Shown one piece after another: positions 16,113 to 23,821 of a stretch of DNA of 34,517 nucleotides. Source of the DNA: Peptococcaceae bacterium UBA5356 (GTDB lineage: Bacteria > Bacillota > Peptococcia > DRI-13 > DTU073); the NCBI GenBank assembly GCA_002407935.1, contig DHPU01000002.1, positions 99,526 through 134,042 on the forward strand. Direction: 5' to 3'. Position numbers and translations under genes: made by a program. The stretch's first letter is position 1, and every line of letters begins with the position of its first letter. The notes beneath the pieces are model-generated. The model searched no databases. It worked only from the letters and a program-made list of their open reading frames with translations, and had not been told where the DNA came from.

Positions 16113-17477
16113 TTAAAATCTACTTGTCAATTTTCCCCATAAAGAATTTGATTTTTGTAGATAATTATTACCGGTATTACGAAGCGTATTTTTTATGCCT
16201 GTTTTCTTATTTGATTGAAATCCTGTAAAATATTTATTAGTAGTACTGGTAGCACGATTAATTATCCCTCTAATTGCTTGAGGTTTTTTATTAGCACTAC
16301 TAGTAGTTTTCTTTATGCCTGTTTTCTTATTTGATTGAAATCCTGTAAAATATTTATTAGTAGTACTGGTAGCACGATTAATTATCCCTCCAATTGCTTG
16401 AGGTTTTTTATTAGCACTACTAGTAGTTTTCTTTATGCCTGTTTTTTTATCTGATTGAAATCCTGTATTTTTAAGTTTAACCCCTGTAATTGGGCTTGTC
16501 AATTGAATCATTGGTATTTTACCTATTAACTGGTTAGTTATACCAGTAGCTTCTCTTTTTAAACTTTTTTTAACCGTGACTGTTTCTTTATTACTCTCAT
16601 AAATTTTATTTTCGTTATTATCATATCCCTTTATTTTATAAGAATATGTTTTACCCTTTTCAACATCAAAATCATTATAACCAGCATCCTTTGTTGTAGC
16701 TAGTAAATCCCAATCTAACGTTTTATTAAGCTTGTATACAGAATAAGTTGGTGTGCCTTTTTTTGCTTTTTCCCATTCTAATGCTACATATGTTTTATTT
16801 TCCAGCCAAGCAGTTCCTGTTAGTGCTCCTATTTCTCTTGTGCTGTTAATAACCGTTGCTGGTGTTATATTACCTCTAACTGAATAATAATCATTCTTAT
16901 CAACTGCCACAACTGAATAATTATAAGTTTTCCCAACGGTCACATCTTTATCCACAAAAGATGTGTATTTTCCATCTATTGTCGCATGTTCTTCATCATT
17001 ACGTATAAGCTTATAGTGTTTTACATTGACTCCTGCCGGTTTAGTCCATTCGATATTAATTTTTTTGTCTATTGATTTACATTTAACGATTCTCGGTGCA
17101 TTAAGTATTTTAACGATTACTTCATTACTTGCAGGTGATAAGTTATTGTTGTTATCATATGCTTTAACCGTATACGTATGTACACCAACTGAAGCCAAAA
17201 ACGTTGTTTCGTATTTTCCTGTGAGTCCGCTCTTTGCAGATTTTTTCGAGATGTTTTTAATTTCTTTATAACTATTATTGTCATACACTTTAAATCCGGC
17301 AATATTTCCTATGCCCAAAATTTCGCTATTCCATTCCAACGTAATACGACTTGCACTTAAAGGAATGTTTTGTTTTGCCCGTAAATTTTTCGGAGTGTCA
17401 ACAGCTAAAGCGGTTACGGATAAGCATTGCATTGTAAGGATAAATAGAAAAATCCCCAAAATTATCTTCTTTTTCAT
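16113..17477 (-). CDS. Secreted fibronectin type III repeat protein with a basic tandem-repeat tail
   Basis: The 454-residue protein has a Sec signal peptide (about 1-25, ending near TALAVD). Three fibronectin type III-like domains follow at roughly 27-123, 125-205 and 218-303, each with a W/Y strand pattern and an ending such as GVHTYTVKAYDNNNNLS, GKTYNYSVVAVDKNDYYS or GKTYSYKIKGYDNNENK. After a linker comes a very basic tail with two exact-length 40-residue repeats (338-377 and 378-417) beginning TGFQSxKKTGIKKTTSSANK, plus a partial third. No sortase motif or enzyme domain is visible. The pI would be high, which suggests binding to the acidic wall or another polymer. A paralogue-like protein of the same layout lies at 33569-34465. 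Confidence 0.8.
   Translation of the reverse strand: MKKKIILGIFLFILTMQCLSVTALAVDTPKNLRAKQNIPLSASRITLEWNSEILGIGNIAGFKVYDNNSYKEIKNISKKSAKSGLTGKYETTFLASVGVHTYTVKAYDNNNNLSPASNEVIVKILNAPRIVKCKSIDKKINIEWTKPAGVNVKHYKLIRNDEEHATIDGKYTSFVDKDVTVGKTYNYSVVAVDKNDYYSVRGNITPATVINSTREIGALTGTAWLENKTYVALEWEKAKKGTPTYSVYKLNKTLDWDLLATTKDAGYNDFDVEKGKTYSYKIKGYDNNENKIYESNKETVTVKKSLKREATGITNQLIGKIPMIQLTSPITGVKLKNTGFQSDKKTGIKKTTSSANKKPQAIGGIINRATSTTNKYFTGFQSNKKTGIKKTTSSANKKPQAIRGIINRATSTTNKYFTGFQSNKKTGIKNTLRNTGNNYLQKSNSLWGKLTSRF
16192..16467. repeat. 120-bp tandem repeat inside the FnIII gene
   Basis: The 120-bp units 16201-16320 and 16321-16440 differ at one base only (T at 16271, C at 16391), which changes Arg to Gly in the protein. 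Nine bases before (16192-16200) and 27 bases after (16441-16467, two mismatches) continue the pattern as partial units. The period is exactly 40 codons. Confidence 0.97.
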
Positions 17478-17499
17478 AAAATAATAGTACCCCCTCTTT

Positions 17500-17525
17500 T
17501 AATTTGCGTAATTGTCTAATTTGCG
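17500..17525. repeat. Two direct copies of TAATTTGCG upstream of the FnIII gene
   Basis: TAATTTGCG occurs at 17500-17508 and 17517-17525, a 17-base period, 22-48 bases upstream of the FnIII start codon at 17477. A regulator site is one possibility; nothing else supports it. Confidence 0.4.
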
Positions 17526-17652
17526 CCACAATTAATAATATATATTATTTGTATGTAATTTTCAAGTAACAAATTTATAAAATTTGTTTTTTCTGCAATC
17601 CGTTCTTTCCTTTAATGCAATAACAACATCTCTATTACTATAAACTTTACTA

Positions 17653-17913
17653 TTAGTTTCCACAAATCCTTCGAGCAGATATCCTTTCTTCGTACTCAAT
17701 TGGCTTCTTTTCTTCGTCTTTATTCATGTCGCCATTGTTGTTCTCCTGAGAAACCGTTTTATCTTTCCCATTATCCGATTGATCAATTTGACCGTAATTT
17801 GTCTTCTCTATGTCTTGATTTCCTAAATTTGTTGGCGTTTGAACTGTTGAACAACCTGTTGCTAATATAAGAATTAATAAAAAACAAGGTAATAATAGCA
17901 ATTTTCTATTCAT
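17653..17913 (-). CDS. Small lipoprotein, possibly frameshifted at its 3' end
   Basis: From ATG 17913 (ten bases after AAAGGAG at 17924-17930) the ORF encodes 86 residues: a signal peptide of Leu/Ile residues ending in the lipobox LATGC, then a polar, Asn/Asp/Lys-rich linker with no fold visible. An upstream in-frame start at 17952 is less likely, since it lacks the ribosome site and would put 13 residues before the signal peptide. The last ten residues (ISARRICGN end) look unlike the rest. A minus-one frame opens at about 17680 and continues for some 38 codons to a TGA at 17562, reading LLEGFVETNSKVYSNRDVV and on. The gene therefore may be a broken, longer lipoprotein. It is downstream of scpB; I recognise no family. 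Confidence 0.6.
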   Translation of the reverse strand: MNRKLLLLPCFLLILILATGCSTVQTPTNLGNQDIEKTNYGQIDQSDNGKDKTVSQENNNGDMNKDEEKKPIEYEERISARRICGN

Positions 17914-17956
17914 TAAGGCGATACTCCTTTCGAGAGTCGAGATTATTTTCACCTTA

Positions 17957-18478
17957 TCACGAGACTTTTGTATCTGATGAGGGCAATTCCCCCAGGTTTT
18001 TTAGACCAAAATGCTTCAGAAAGTCTTGGGTCGTGCCATAGATGATAGGTCGGCCCGGGCCTTCTTTCCGTCCTATCTCTTGGATCAAGGTGCGTTCAAT
18101 CAGAGTATTGAGAGCACTATCGCTCTTCACGCCGCGAATATCATCGATCTCGCTTCGGGTAATGGGCTGCTTGTAGGCGACAATCGCCAAGGTTTCCATG
18201 GCAGCCTGAGTTAGTGTAGTCAAGCGCGGTTTTACGAGCTTCTCAATATAGGGGGCATATTCTGCTCTGGTAACGAAGGAATAACCCCCGGCTACTTCCA
18301 GCAGACAAAAGCCCCTTGCTTCTCTTTCGCAATCGGCTTTAATCTCCTTTAAAAGAACCTCCACATCATATGGAGAGCGCTCCAGAATTTCCGCCATAGT
18401 TTTAATTGTCAGCGGTTCATTCGTGACAAACAATAAAGCTTCAATGGTATTTTTGGCTTCATCAGGAAATAGTGGCAT
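17957..18478 (-). CDS. scpB: Segregation and condensation protein B
   Basis: ScpB has 173 residues and is the winged-helix kleisin-interacting subunit of the SMC-ScpA-ScpB condensin that compacts and separates the chromosome. It shows the usual opening, NTIEALLFVTNEPLTIKTMAEIL near residues 9-31, and the conserved LTTLTQAAMETLAIVAYKQPITRSEIDDIRGV region near residues 86-117, followed by LIQEIGRKEGPGRPIIYGTT and FLKHFGL. The length is somewhat short but complete. Its start codon lies inside the end of scpA (17-base overlap), as in many Firmicutes, which suggests coupled translation. Only about 40 bases separate it from the lipoprotein downstream. Confidence 0.96.
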   Translation of the reverse strand: MPLFPDEAKNTIEALLFVTNEPLTIKTMAEILERSPYDVEVLLKEIKADCEREARGFCLLEVAGGYSFVTRAEYAPYIEKLVKPRLTTLTQAAMETLAIVAYKQPITRSEIDDIRGVKSDSALNTLIERTLIQEIGRKEGPGRPIIYGTTQDFLKHFGLKNLGELPSSDTKVS

Positions 18479-19244
18479 TCTCTAAATTCTCGCTCCTTTC
18501 TGTCGGCATTGTCTGAATCATAAAGATATAGATATCGTCAAACATGCTATTTTGTTTCACATAGATTTTTCCCAGTTTAATCAATTCTAGCAGAGCTAAA
18601 AAGGTGACAATAATTTCTTCCTTGCTGATTGGTGGGGCGGTGAGCAATTTATAAAAAGAAATTCCTCTTCCCTTCGGAGTTTCCCGTAATAAAGTAAGAA
18701 TACTTTCAATTTTATCTTGAATCGTGATTTCTTCCCGACTTACAGAAACAAAATCCAGTTTTTTTTCTACATTTTTGAGAACTCTGCTAAAAACAAGCAT
18801 GAGGTCATCCATTGATAAGGAGCCAACGGGATTAGCAGGACGAAATTCTTTCAGCAATTTTGCATCGTCCACCTCCCGCCAGAAGTGTTGGGATTGGCGT
18901 TCCTCTAATTCCCGGAAAATATTAGCACGTTCTTTGTACTCTTTATATTCCAGTAATTTTTCTACTAATTCGACTCTAGGATCAATTTCTTCCTCTTCCG
19001 GTGTCTCAATTACTGGTTTAGGTAACAACATTCTCGCTTTAATGGCCAGCAAAGTACAAGCCATGACCAGAAATTCACTGGTTAATTCCAAATCTAATTC
19101 TCCCGCCATATCCAGATAATCTAAATACTGCTGGGTAATCAGGGCAATCGGAATGTTATAAATATCTAGTTCATTCTCCTTAATCAGATGTAAAAGCAGA
19201 TCCATCGGACCTTCAAAAACCGGCAGTTTTACTTGATACGTCAT
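18462..19244 (-). CDS. scpA: Segregation and condensation protein A (kleisin)
   Basis: ScpA, 260 residues, is the kleisin that bridges the SMC heads. The N-terminal SMC-neck binding part begins with VFEGPMDLLLHLIKENELDIYNIPIA (about 9-34) and continues with LVMACTLLAIKARMLLP near 64-80. An acidic, variable middle follows (EEEEIDP). The C-terminal winged-helix part, which binds the SMC cap, includes ISKEEIIVTFLALLELIKLGKI near residues 210-231. The length is typical. A weak GGTGAG lies upstream of the ATG. The gene is 72 bases after trpS and overlaps scpB. Confidence 0.96.
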   Translation of the reverse strand: MTYQVKLPVFEGPMDLLLHLIKENELDIYNIPIALITQQYLDYLDMAGELDLELTSEFLVMACTLLAIKARMLLPKPVIETPEEEEIDPRVELVEKLLEYKEYKERANIFRELEERQSQHFWREVDDAKLLKEFRPANPVGSLSMDDLMLVFSRVLKNVEKKLDFVSVSREEITIQDKIESILTLLRETPKGRGISFYKLLTAPPISKEEIIVTFLALLELIKLGKIYVKQNSMFDDIYIFMIQTMPTERSENLENATIS

Positions 19245-19316
19245 TTTTTCTTAGCTCACCACTTTATCTTACCACTATCTATTTATGACTTCATAGATGC
19301 CACTTTATTTGTTGCT

Positions 19317-20303
19317 TTATATTTTCATTGCGGCACGAACCAATTCCATGGTTTCTTGTGCTGCTACTCTCGCTTTTTGCGTGCTTGTTTCTAGAATTTC
19401 ATTTAGTAGCTCCGGCTTATTAGCGTAATATTGGCGTTTTTCCCGCATGGGTGCCAATTGCTGATCAATAATTTTCGCCAATCTTTTTTTACATTCTACG
19501 CAACCGATTTTTCCTTGACGGCAATCGGTACGCAGCTCTTCGATCCCCATAGCGTTATAGATGTTTTGATAGGTATGCACAATACAGACCTCCGGATGTC
19601 CGGGGTCACTTTTTTTAATTCGGGCAGGATCCGTCACCATCATCTGTACTTTTTCCCAGATTTCCTCGGTGGTAGCTCCCAGCGGAATATCATTGTTATA
19701 GCTTTTGCTCATTTTACGGCCGTCCACACCCGGTAGCATGGCAATTTTAGAGAGCTTGGGCTGCGGCTCGGGGAAAATAGCACATTCATAAAGGTAATTA
19801 AAGCGACGGGCAATTTCTCGCGCAAATTCCAAATGCGGCAGTTGATCCTCGCCAACCGGCACGGCATTGGCCCGATAAACTAAAATATCAGCAGCCATCA
19901 AAAGGGGATATCCCAAGAAGCCATAAGTAGAAATATCCTTCCCCTGACTTCCTAACTGGATAAGCTGATCTTTATAAGTGGGAACCCGTTCCAACCAGGA
20001 AAGAGGCGTAATCATGGATAAAAGTAAATGCAATTCGCCATGCTCTTTCACATTGGATTGCAAAAAAACCGGGCTTTTTTCCGGATCCAAACCGGCACTC
20101 AGCCAATCCAGTAGCATCTGACAAATGTTTTCCTTGATTTGTTCCGTGTTGTCGAAAGCGGTTGTTAAGGCATGCCAGTCTACAATACCAAAGAAACATT
20201 TATACTCATCCTGAAGTTTAATCCAGTTCTCGATGACACTCAAATGTCCGATATGCAATCTGCCGGTCGGACGCATTCCGCTGAAGATAGTACCTTTGTT
20301 CAT
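19317..20303 (-). CDS. trpS: Tryptophanyl-tRNA synthetase
   Basis: TrpRS charges tRNA-Trp. The protein of 328 residues (class Ic) shows the HIGH signature at 17-20 (GRLHIGHL), the SGMRPTG start, the WHALTT segment, PVGEDQLPHLE near 149-159, and the KMSKS signature at 197-201 (GRKMSKSYNN). All catalytic signatures are intact and the length is normal. The start was set to ATG 20303, ten bases after GGAGG (20314-20318); the ORF is open upstream to a TTG at 20330, but that would cover the ribosome site. No T-box leader was found before it. It follows the M50 protease gene by 16 bases and is probably in one operon with it. Confidence 0.96.
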   Translation of the reverse strand: MNKGTIFSGMRPTGRLHIGHLSVIENWIKLQDEYKCFFGIVDWHALTTAFDNTEQIKENICQMLLDWLSAGLDPEKSPVFLQSNVKEHGELHLLLSMITPLSWLERVPTYKDQLIQLGSQGKDISTYGFLGYPLLMAADILVYRANAVPVGEDQLPHLEFAREIARRFNYLYECAIFPEPQPKLSKIAMLPGVDGRKMSKSYNNDIPLGATTEEIWEKVQMMVTDPARIKKSDPGHPEVCIVHTYQNIYNAMGIEELRTDCRQGKIGCVECKKRLAKIIDQQLAPMREKRQYYANKPELLNEILETSTQKARVAAQETMELVRAAMKI

Positions 20304-20319
20304 TTCTGTGTTACCTCCA

Positions 20320-20949
20320 TTAGCCAACAATAAAGTTACTGATCAGCATTACAAAGCCAATCAGGATTTCCACGAGAGGCCATAAAACTCGATCGATAAT
20401 ATGGGTAATGATTAAAAGAATAAGGATGAAGGGACCATATGCTTCTAGTTTATAAATAAAATCATGCATATGATAAGGAAGTATCCCAGCCAGAATTTTT
20501 GACCCGTCCAGAGGGGGTACGGGAATAAGATTAAAGACAGCCAAGCTGGCGTTAATCACAATCAAAGCCTGTACTAGCAAACTCCAATAAATATGCACCT
20601 GAGCCCTTATGATTAAATTGTACAATATGCCTGCGATTAAAGCAATCAGGACATTGGAAAGCGGGCCGGCCAAAGCTACCAGAAGCATCCCTCTCTTTTT
20701 ATCGCCCCGAAAGTTCATGGGGTTAACCATAACTGGTTTGGCCCAGCCAAAGCGAGCGACAATAAGCATTAAGGTTCCAATAGGATCTAAATGAGCCATG
20801 GGATTAAGGGTTAGTCGTCCTTGATATTTTGGTGTTGGGTCACCCAATTTGTACGCTACATAACCATGAGCAAACTCATGAAAACTTAAGGCAATTAAGA
20901 TTGCTGGGAAGCTAATTACTAATCGTTGCCAAAAAGCCGCATCAAACAT
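20320..20949 (-). CDS. M50-family (site-2 protease-like) membrane metalloprotease
   Basis: The 209-residue protein is a small member of peptidase family M50, the zinc intramembrane proteases, in the YwhC/site-2 protease-like subgroup. The zinc motif HEFAHG is at 24-29 inside the first membrane helix. The second, LDG-type motif (NLIPVPPLDGSKILAG) is present further on, with its Asp giving the third ligand. Four or five membrane helices are visible. Start: ATG 20949, seven bases after GGGAGG (20957-20962); an upstream in-frame ATG at 20982 overlaps that site. Its substrate is unknown. In Firmicutes this gene often sits near scpAB and trpS, as here. Confidence 0.9.
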   Translation of the reverse strand: MFDAAFWQRLVISFPAILIALSFHEFAHGYVAYKLGDPTPKYQGRLTLNPMAHLDPIGTLMLIVARFGWAKPVMVNPMNFRGDKKRGMLLVALAGPLSNVLIALIAGILYNLIIRAQVHIYWSLLVQALIVINASLAVFNLIPVPPLDGSKILAGILPYHMHDFIYKLEAYGPFILILLIITHIIDRVLWPLVEILIGFVMLISNFIVG

Positions 20950-21017
20950 TTGTTTTCCTCCCTTAAACATTAACGAGATCATTTTTGATATTGTATTTAG
21001 GTTGCTGCAACTGTTTT

Positions 21018-21023
21018 ATTATA
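21018..21023 (-). promoter_or_regulatory. Possible -10 box upstream of the M50 protease gene
   Basis: A perfect TATAAT lies on the minus strand at 21018-21023, 69 bases upstream of the chosen start. The best -35 candidate (TGTAAA, 16-base spacer) is poor, so this is a weak call. No terminator hairpin separates it from the gene upstream. Confidence 0.35.
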
Positions 21024-21073
21024 TCATATACTGGATTATTTTACATGCAAAAAAGGGCAAATCCTGACTGGCT

Positions 21074-21277
21074 CTAATGCTTGTTTTCTTTGAGCTGATC
21101 AATAATTTCTAGTACTAAATAAATCGCCAAAAAGGTCAGTAAACTTCTCATGATAAAGTTAATGGTCTGGTTCTTCACAAAAGCGGTAATTAAGACAGGG
21201 CTTAGAAAAGCCATGCAGATAACCGCTCCGATCAACAAAAATAATTTTTTCTTTTGCTTCATAATTCCTTTATCCAC
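21074..21277 (-). CDS. Small membrane protein (two helices, hypothetical)
   Basis: This small protein of 67 residues follows lysA by five bases. It has two hydrophobic segments, about 12-31 and 39-57, separated by a short polar turn, with a basic N-terminus (KQKKK) and a charged C-terminus. I do not recognise a named family. Two starts are possible: GTG 21277 or ATG 21262. AAAGGA lies just upstream of the ATG with very short spacing, so the exact N-terminus is unsure. Its close packing with lysA and its regular codon pattern favour a real gene over chance. Confidence 0.65.
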   Translation of the reverse strand: MDKGIMKQKKKLFLLIGAVICMAFLSPVLITAFVKNQTINFIMRSLLTFLAIYLVLEIIDQLKENKH

Positions 21278-21282
21278 GCCAA

Positions 21283-22596
21283 TTAAGCCAATCTCTCAGG
21301 AATAAGATCATTACGCACGAGATCTGCATAGGTTTCCCTGGCTACAATCAAATCAGCCTGTCCTTGCTTCACCAGTACTACAGCGGGTCTAGGCAGGCGG
21401 TTGTAGTTGCTGGACATCGAATAGTTGTAAGCTCCTGTGCCAGAAACGGCCAAGAGATCGCCATTTTGCATGCCCGGTAAGGTAATATCCCAAATCAGCA
21501 TATCGCCTGATTCACAGCATTTTCCCGTAATTGAAACCACTTCTGTCGCTTCTTCCTGCATTTTATTGGCTACAGCAGCTTCATATTTAGCCTGATAAAG
21601 TGCGGGCCGCGGATTATCGGCCATCCCTCCATCAACTGCCGCATAGGTGCGAATACCGGGAATATTTTTAATAGAACCAACAGTATAAAGAGTTGTCCCC
21701 ACTGTCCCTACAATGGAGCGTCCCGGTTCAATAATTACTTTGGGGACGTTCAGCTTTAGTTCTTCCGCCTTTTGGGTAACTGTATGCATAATAATCTCGG
21801 CAAATTCGCTGATGGGCGCAGGGGCATCATTTTCCTCATAATAAATGCCAAAGCCTCCTCCTAAATTCAATTCAGGAAGTTCTCTTCCGGTCACTTCTTT
21901 AATTTTTTTCAGGAAGCCCATCATTACTTCGGCAGCATGATGGAAAGAATCAATTTCAAAGATCTGTGAGCCGATATGACAATGAATACCTTTAAGCTCA
22001 ACTGCATCATGGGAAAAAGCCTTTTGGACAATTTCTAAAGCCTGCCCTGTGGCAATCGCCATCCCAAATTTAGAATCAATCTGACCCGTACGAATATATT
22101 GATGGGTATGTGCTTCAATGCCAGGCTGAACTCTTAAGAGAATTTTGGCCCGGGTGCCTTTTTCTTGACAAAGACGTTCCAGCAGTTCTAATTCATCAAA
22201 ATTATCAACTACAAAACGCCCGATTTTACAGGTTAGAGCATATTCTATTTCTTCCGCAGATTTATTATTGCCATGAAAATAGATTCGTTCCGGAGCAAAA
22301 CCGACCTGCATGGCCGTATACAATTCTCCCCCGGAGACGACGTCCAGCCCCAGCTTTTCCTGTGTAATGATACGAGCCATCGCTTTAGTCATAAAGGCTT
22401 TACTGGCATAGATTACTTCATTACGGGGATATTTCACCATAAAAGATTGATAATACTCCTGACAAATCTGCCGTAAATGGTCTTCATCCATAACATAAAG
22501 CGGTGTCCCGAATTTTTCAGCCAGTTCTACGGCATCACAACCGCCTATGCTTAGATGCCCTTGTTCATTGATGGTCATCGTTCCATGTAGTTTCAT
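21283..22596 (-). CDS. lysA: Diaminopimelate decarboxylase
   Basis: LysA catalyses the last step of lysine synthesis, meso-diaminopimelate to lysine. The protein has 437 residues. The PLP-binding lysine is Lys66 in IYASKAF; the substrate/PLP segment HCHIGSQI, the glycine-rich LNLGGGFGIYY and the C-terminal CCESGDML (Cys-Glu) active-site segment are all present. The start has a GAGGAG about nine bases upstream. The gap upstream (22597-22687) is too short for a lysine riboswitch. Lysine metabolism also matters to spores because DAP is a peptidoglycan precursor; the neighbouring sporulation genes fit the known lysA-spoVA linkage in Bacillus. Confidence 0.97.
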   Translation of the reverse strand: MKLHGTMTINEQGHLSIGGCDAVELAEKFGTPLYVMDEDHLRQICQEYYQSFMVKYPRNEVIYASKAFMTKAMARIITQEKLGLDVVSGGELYTAMQVGFAPERIYFHGNNKSAEEIEYALTCKIGRFVVDNFDELELLERLCQEKGTRAKILLRVQPGIEAHTHQYIRTGQIDSKFGMAIATGQALEIVQKAFSHDAVELKGIHCHIGSQIFEIDSFHHAAEVMMGFLKKIKEVTGRELPELNLGGGFGIYYEENDAPAPISEFAEIIMHTVTQKAEELKLNVPKVIIEPGRSIVGTVGTTLYTVGSIKNIPGIRTYAAVDGGMADNPRPALYQAKYEAAVANKMQEEATEVVSITGKCCESGDMLIWDITLPGMQNGDLLAVSGTGAYNYSMSSNYNRLPRPAVVLVKQGQADLIVARETYADLVRNDLIPERLA

Positions 22597-22687
22597 GCTC
22601 TCATTCTCCTCTTATCTCTGTTATCTTACTAAGGTATTAAGGTAAAAATTAGCCTTAAGTTTATCTTACGGTATTGGCTAAAATAGT

Positions 22688-23821
22688 TTAACTTATGGTA
22701 ACATATTGCTTTTGTGCGGTCAAGGCATCTTTCTTAGATTGCAGCAGTTCCATAAAAGCTTCAAGTCTAGTATTAATTCCTGCTTCCCCGGTTTGCTCAT
22801 CAACATAAATATTTAAGACAGGAATGCCATAGCTTTTACTAACTTGTGGGAAAATATTATGGGCTACAATTTCCGGCATACAGGTTAAAGGAGCTACTTG
22901 CACAATTCCATCATATCCTTCCCTGGCAAAAAGAACACTGGCGCCAATGCTTTCTTGCCCATGTCCGCCCACAAAATGATTTAAAAAGGGGCTGGCACTA
23001 TTCTGAAAGTGGCTGCCCCTCCCTTCACCTTTGCCTTTGAATAATCCGGGAGAAAGAAGATGTTCACTAATCCAGTCACTCAAATAAAGAGATCTGTGTA
23101 CCTGTGCGCCCATATAGCCTAGTTTCTTTTCAATCTCCATACTGGCAAAGGGTTCAAGTAAGGTATAGATTTCACCTACTAACCCGATCTTGACAACATT
23201 CTTTTCTTCATCTTGGGGAATGTGTTCCAGTTTTTCCCTGGATAAAATATAGCTTTCTTCCAGTTCGCCGAGATTTTGAGCCCGATCAATGATGAGCAAA
23301 GAATTGTGAAAAATCTTATCGGCGGTACCTTGCGCTAATTCACGCGGTCTAATTTCCTGTACCAGCTTTTCTAAATTATCAAGGGCCACAGCTTTCTTAT
23401 AGCCCAGACGAATCCCTTGTAAGACTCTCCACCAGGACGCCTTTCCCACCACTTTTTTAATTTGCTTCACAAATTGCCAGTAGCTCGTATCAGGTGGTTC
23501 AATAATTAAGGAATCATAATGATAACCCAGCTCTTGCAGAATTTCCTTTTCTAACTGGGCATACAAACCAAAGCGGCAAGGGCCTGTACCGCCGGCCATA
23601 ATAAAGACATCAGCGCCCAATTTTTTTGCTTCAATAAAATTACCAATATTTATTTTTAAAGGAAGACAGGCAAATTCAGGTGAATGTTGTACACCCAAGG
23701 ATAAAGTGTCCTTCGTTATGGGGGGTGGAACAATGACCTCTAGTCCAATGTATTCAAGCATTCCTTTCAGTGCTACCCAAGTATTGCCCATATGCGGAAA
23801 CGTAATTTTGATGATAATCAC
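22688..23821 (-). CDS. Acyl-CoA dehydratase activase-related (DUF2229-like) protein
   Basis: This 377-residue protein belongs to the family related to the activase/component proteins of 2-hydroxyacyl-CoA dehydratases. Signs are the opening ITFPHMGNTWVALKGML, HSPEFACLPLKINIG (Cys in a CLP motif), MAGGTGPCRFGLY (Cys) and the closing region VAPLTCMPEIVAHNIFPQ then DEQTGEAGINTRLEAFMEL. Those cysteines may bind an iron-sulfur cluster. No ATP-binding activase is nearby. The start is uncertain: GTG 23819-23821 is only one base after GGAGGA, while homologues begin at the later IKIT segment, where ATC codons (23813, 23810) have better spacing. The first 68 bases overlap the upstream gene. Confidence 0.75.
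   Translation of the reverse strand: MIIIKITFPHMGNTWVALKGMLEYIGLEVIVPPPITKDTLSLGVQHSPEFACLPLKINIGNFIEAKKLGADVFIMAGGTGPCRFGLYAQLEKEILQELGYHYDSLIIEPPDTSYWQFVKQIKKVVGKASWWRVLQGIRLGYKKAVALDNLEKLVQEIRPRELAQGTADKIFHNSLLIIDRAQNLGELEESYILSREKLEHIPQDEEKNVVKIGLVGEIYTLLEPFASMEIEKKLGYMGAQVHRSLYLSDWISEHLLSPGLFKGKGEGRGSHFQNSASPFLNHFVGGHGQESIGASVLFAREGYDGIVQVAPLTCMPEIVAHNIFPQVSKSYGIPVLNIYVDEQTGEAGINTRLEAFMELLQSKKDALTAQKQYVTIS

Noticed and set aside
16192..16467. Possible CRISPR array
   Set aside because: The repeats are 120 bp with no spacers, in frame inside a coding gene; it is a protein tandem repeat.
17478..17652. c-di-GMP riboswitch upstream of the secreted FnIII gene
   Set aside because: The leader is short and lacks the conserved GEMM core motifs; only a direct repeat and the possible lipoprotein tail are visible.
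20304..20340. T-box leader before trpS
   Set aside because: Only 16 bases separate it from the M50 gene and no T-box motif or terminator stem was seen.
22597..22687. Lysine riboswitch before lysA
   Set aside because: The gap is only about 90 bases, far shorter than an L-box, and no matching stems were seen.
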